Source: BS750m-G62 sp964577175
Lineage (GTDB): Bacteria; Planctomycetota; Phycisphaerae; FEN-1346
DNA: 14,419 nucleotides
Reading direction: 5' to 3'
Assembly (NCBI GenBank): GCA_964577175.1
Contig: CAZNYC010000105.1
Span: 1-14,419 of the forward strand
Shown: in pieces, positions 14,047 to 14,419 of the stretch
Position numbering within the stretch: the stretch's first letter is position 1
Layout of the letters: the number at the start of each line of letters is the position of its first letter
Made by a program: the position numbers and the translations under genes
The notes under the pieces: model-generated
The model's database searches: none
What the model was told of the DNA's origin: nothing
Seen by the model: only the letters and a program-made list of their open reading frames with translations

Positions 14047-14103
14047 AGCCGCCGGGCTTGCCCGGCGCGTGCCGTGGTGAACGCGCCCTGCAAGCAGGGG
14101 GCT
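14047..14103. repeat. Head-to-head pair of CAAG-loop palindromic repeats (pair 2) and empty site
   Basis: The unit at 14070-14047 (minus) has the same 24 bases as the plus unit at 10548-10571; the identity extends to 31 bases (14046-14076 against 10542-10572). The unit at 14081-14103 (plus) reads ACGCGCC, stem CTG, loop CAAG, stem CAG, then GG and GGCT. The spacer is 10 bases. The pair ends 32 bases before the start of the CDP-alcohol phosphotransferase gene. A further small hairpin, GCCGG/CCGGC, lies around 14111-14126. Confidence 0.7.
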
Positions 14104-14135
14104 AATGGTTGCCGGGCTCAACCGGCACATCGCTC

Positions 14136-14419
14136 ATGCTCCCATCGGAAGTCATCAACCGCGTCGTCGCTCCCTGCCGCGACGGGGTGGCGCGCGGCCT
14201 GCTGCGGGTCGGCCTGAGGCCGAATCACATCACGGCCCTGGGGATGCTGCTGACGGTCGGAGCGGGTGTGGCGATTGCCTGCGGCCGGCCGTACTGGCGG
14301 GCCTGGGCCGTTTCCCTCCTCGTCGCCGCCGGCGCCTGCGACATGCTCGACGGCGCCATGGCCAAGGTCGGCCGGCGAATGACGCGCTTCGGGGCCGTCT
14401 TCGATTCCACGTGCGACCG
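14136..14419 (+). CDS. CDP-alcohol phosphotransferase, probable phosphatidylinositol-phosphate synthase (5' part; cut by window end)
   Basis: Only the first 94 residues and part of the next codon are present. They include a GLLRVGLRPNHITALG segment (21-36), a hydrophobic membrane helix (about 38-50), a second one (about 56-68), and the active-site motif CDMLDGAMAKVG (69-80) to FGAVFDSTCDR (84-94). This fits DxxDGxxAR(x8)GxxxDxxxD except that Arg is Lys78. The N-terminal GLLRVGL and the TRFGA, DxTCDR segments resemble mycobacterial PgsA1-type phosphatidylinositol-phosphate synthases, which join CDP-diacylglycerol to inositol phosphate at the membrane. The adjacent inositol-1-phosphate synthase supports that substrate. 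The ATG at 14136 has no clear ribosome site but matches the family N-terminus. Phosphatidylglycerophosphate synthase or another relative is possible. Confidence 0.82.
   Translation, partial: MLPSEVINRVVAPCRDGVARGLLRVGLRPNHITALGMLLTVGAGVAIACGRPYWRAWAVSLLVAAGACDMLDGAMAKVGRRMTRFGAVFDSTCD

Noticed and set aside
6956..14104. CRISPR array from the repeated palindromes
   Set aside because: Repeats are few, irregularly spaced and without uniform spacers; no cas genes are present.

Overview
The window is high-GC bacterial chromosomal DNA. Compact genes, long C-terminal fusions, an excisionase-type HTH fused to a receiver, an HDOD-GAF-histidine kinase and an actinobacterial-like inositol lipid pair are compatible with a planctomycete or a related environmental lineage. 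That placement is inference; no rRNA or other decisive marker is present.

Layout: every recognised gene from 236 to 12331 is on the minus strand, and every gene from 12755 to the right edge is on the plus strand. The switch falls in a 423-base gap next to dnaA. That gap holds a 13-bp inverted repeat made of two near-consensus DnaA boxes (TTCTCCACA), so it is a candidate replication origin.

Region by region (minus strand unless stated): (1) 236-1878, a two-gene operon: a threonylcarbamoyl-AMP synthase fused to a low-molecular-weight phosphatase, then rpiB overlapping it by one base. This is the ywlC-ywlE-ywlF neighbourhood of Bacillus with two genes fused. (2) 2043-6785, a signalling module: an HTH-receiver protein, an HDOD-GAF-histidine kinase, and after a structured gap a REC-GAF-HD-GYP protein. 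(3) 7210-8782, two tandem paralogous exported proteins of unknown function, each predicted to begin with Gly-Val-Pro-Trp after signal cleavage. (4) 9049-10392, a GlmM/phosphomannomutase-family enzyme. (5) 10393-10837, a repeat-rich gap with a 156-bp palindromic mobile element inserted at a TA dinucleotide; the empty site survives near 14040-14076. (6) 10838-12331, dnaA. (7) plus strand, 12755-13897, inositol-1-phosphate synthase, followed by the 5' part of a CDP-alcohol phosphotransferase (14136 to the edge) resembling phosphatidylinositol-phosphate synthase. Together these two suggest an inositol phospholipid pathway.

The gaps carry dispersed palindromic repeats. The best family (four copies in two head-to-head pairs, 10495-10571 and 14047-14103) keeps its flanks and CAAG loop while both sides of the stem change together. 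Good promoter candidates (TTGACA, 17-base spacer) precede the sua5-fusion operon, the HTH-receiver operon and the inositol synthase gene. No tRNA, rRNA or CRISPR array was seen.
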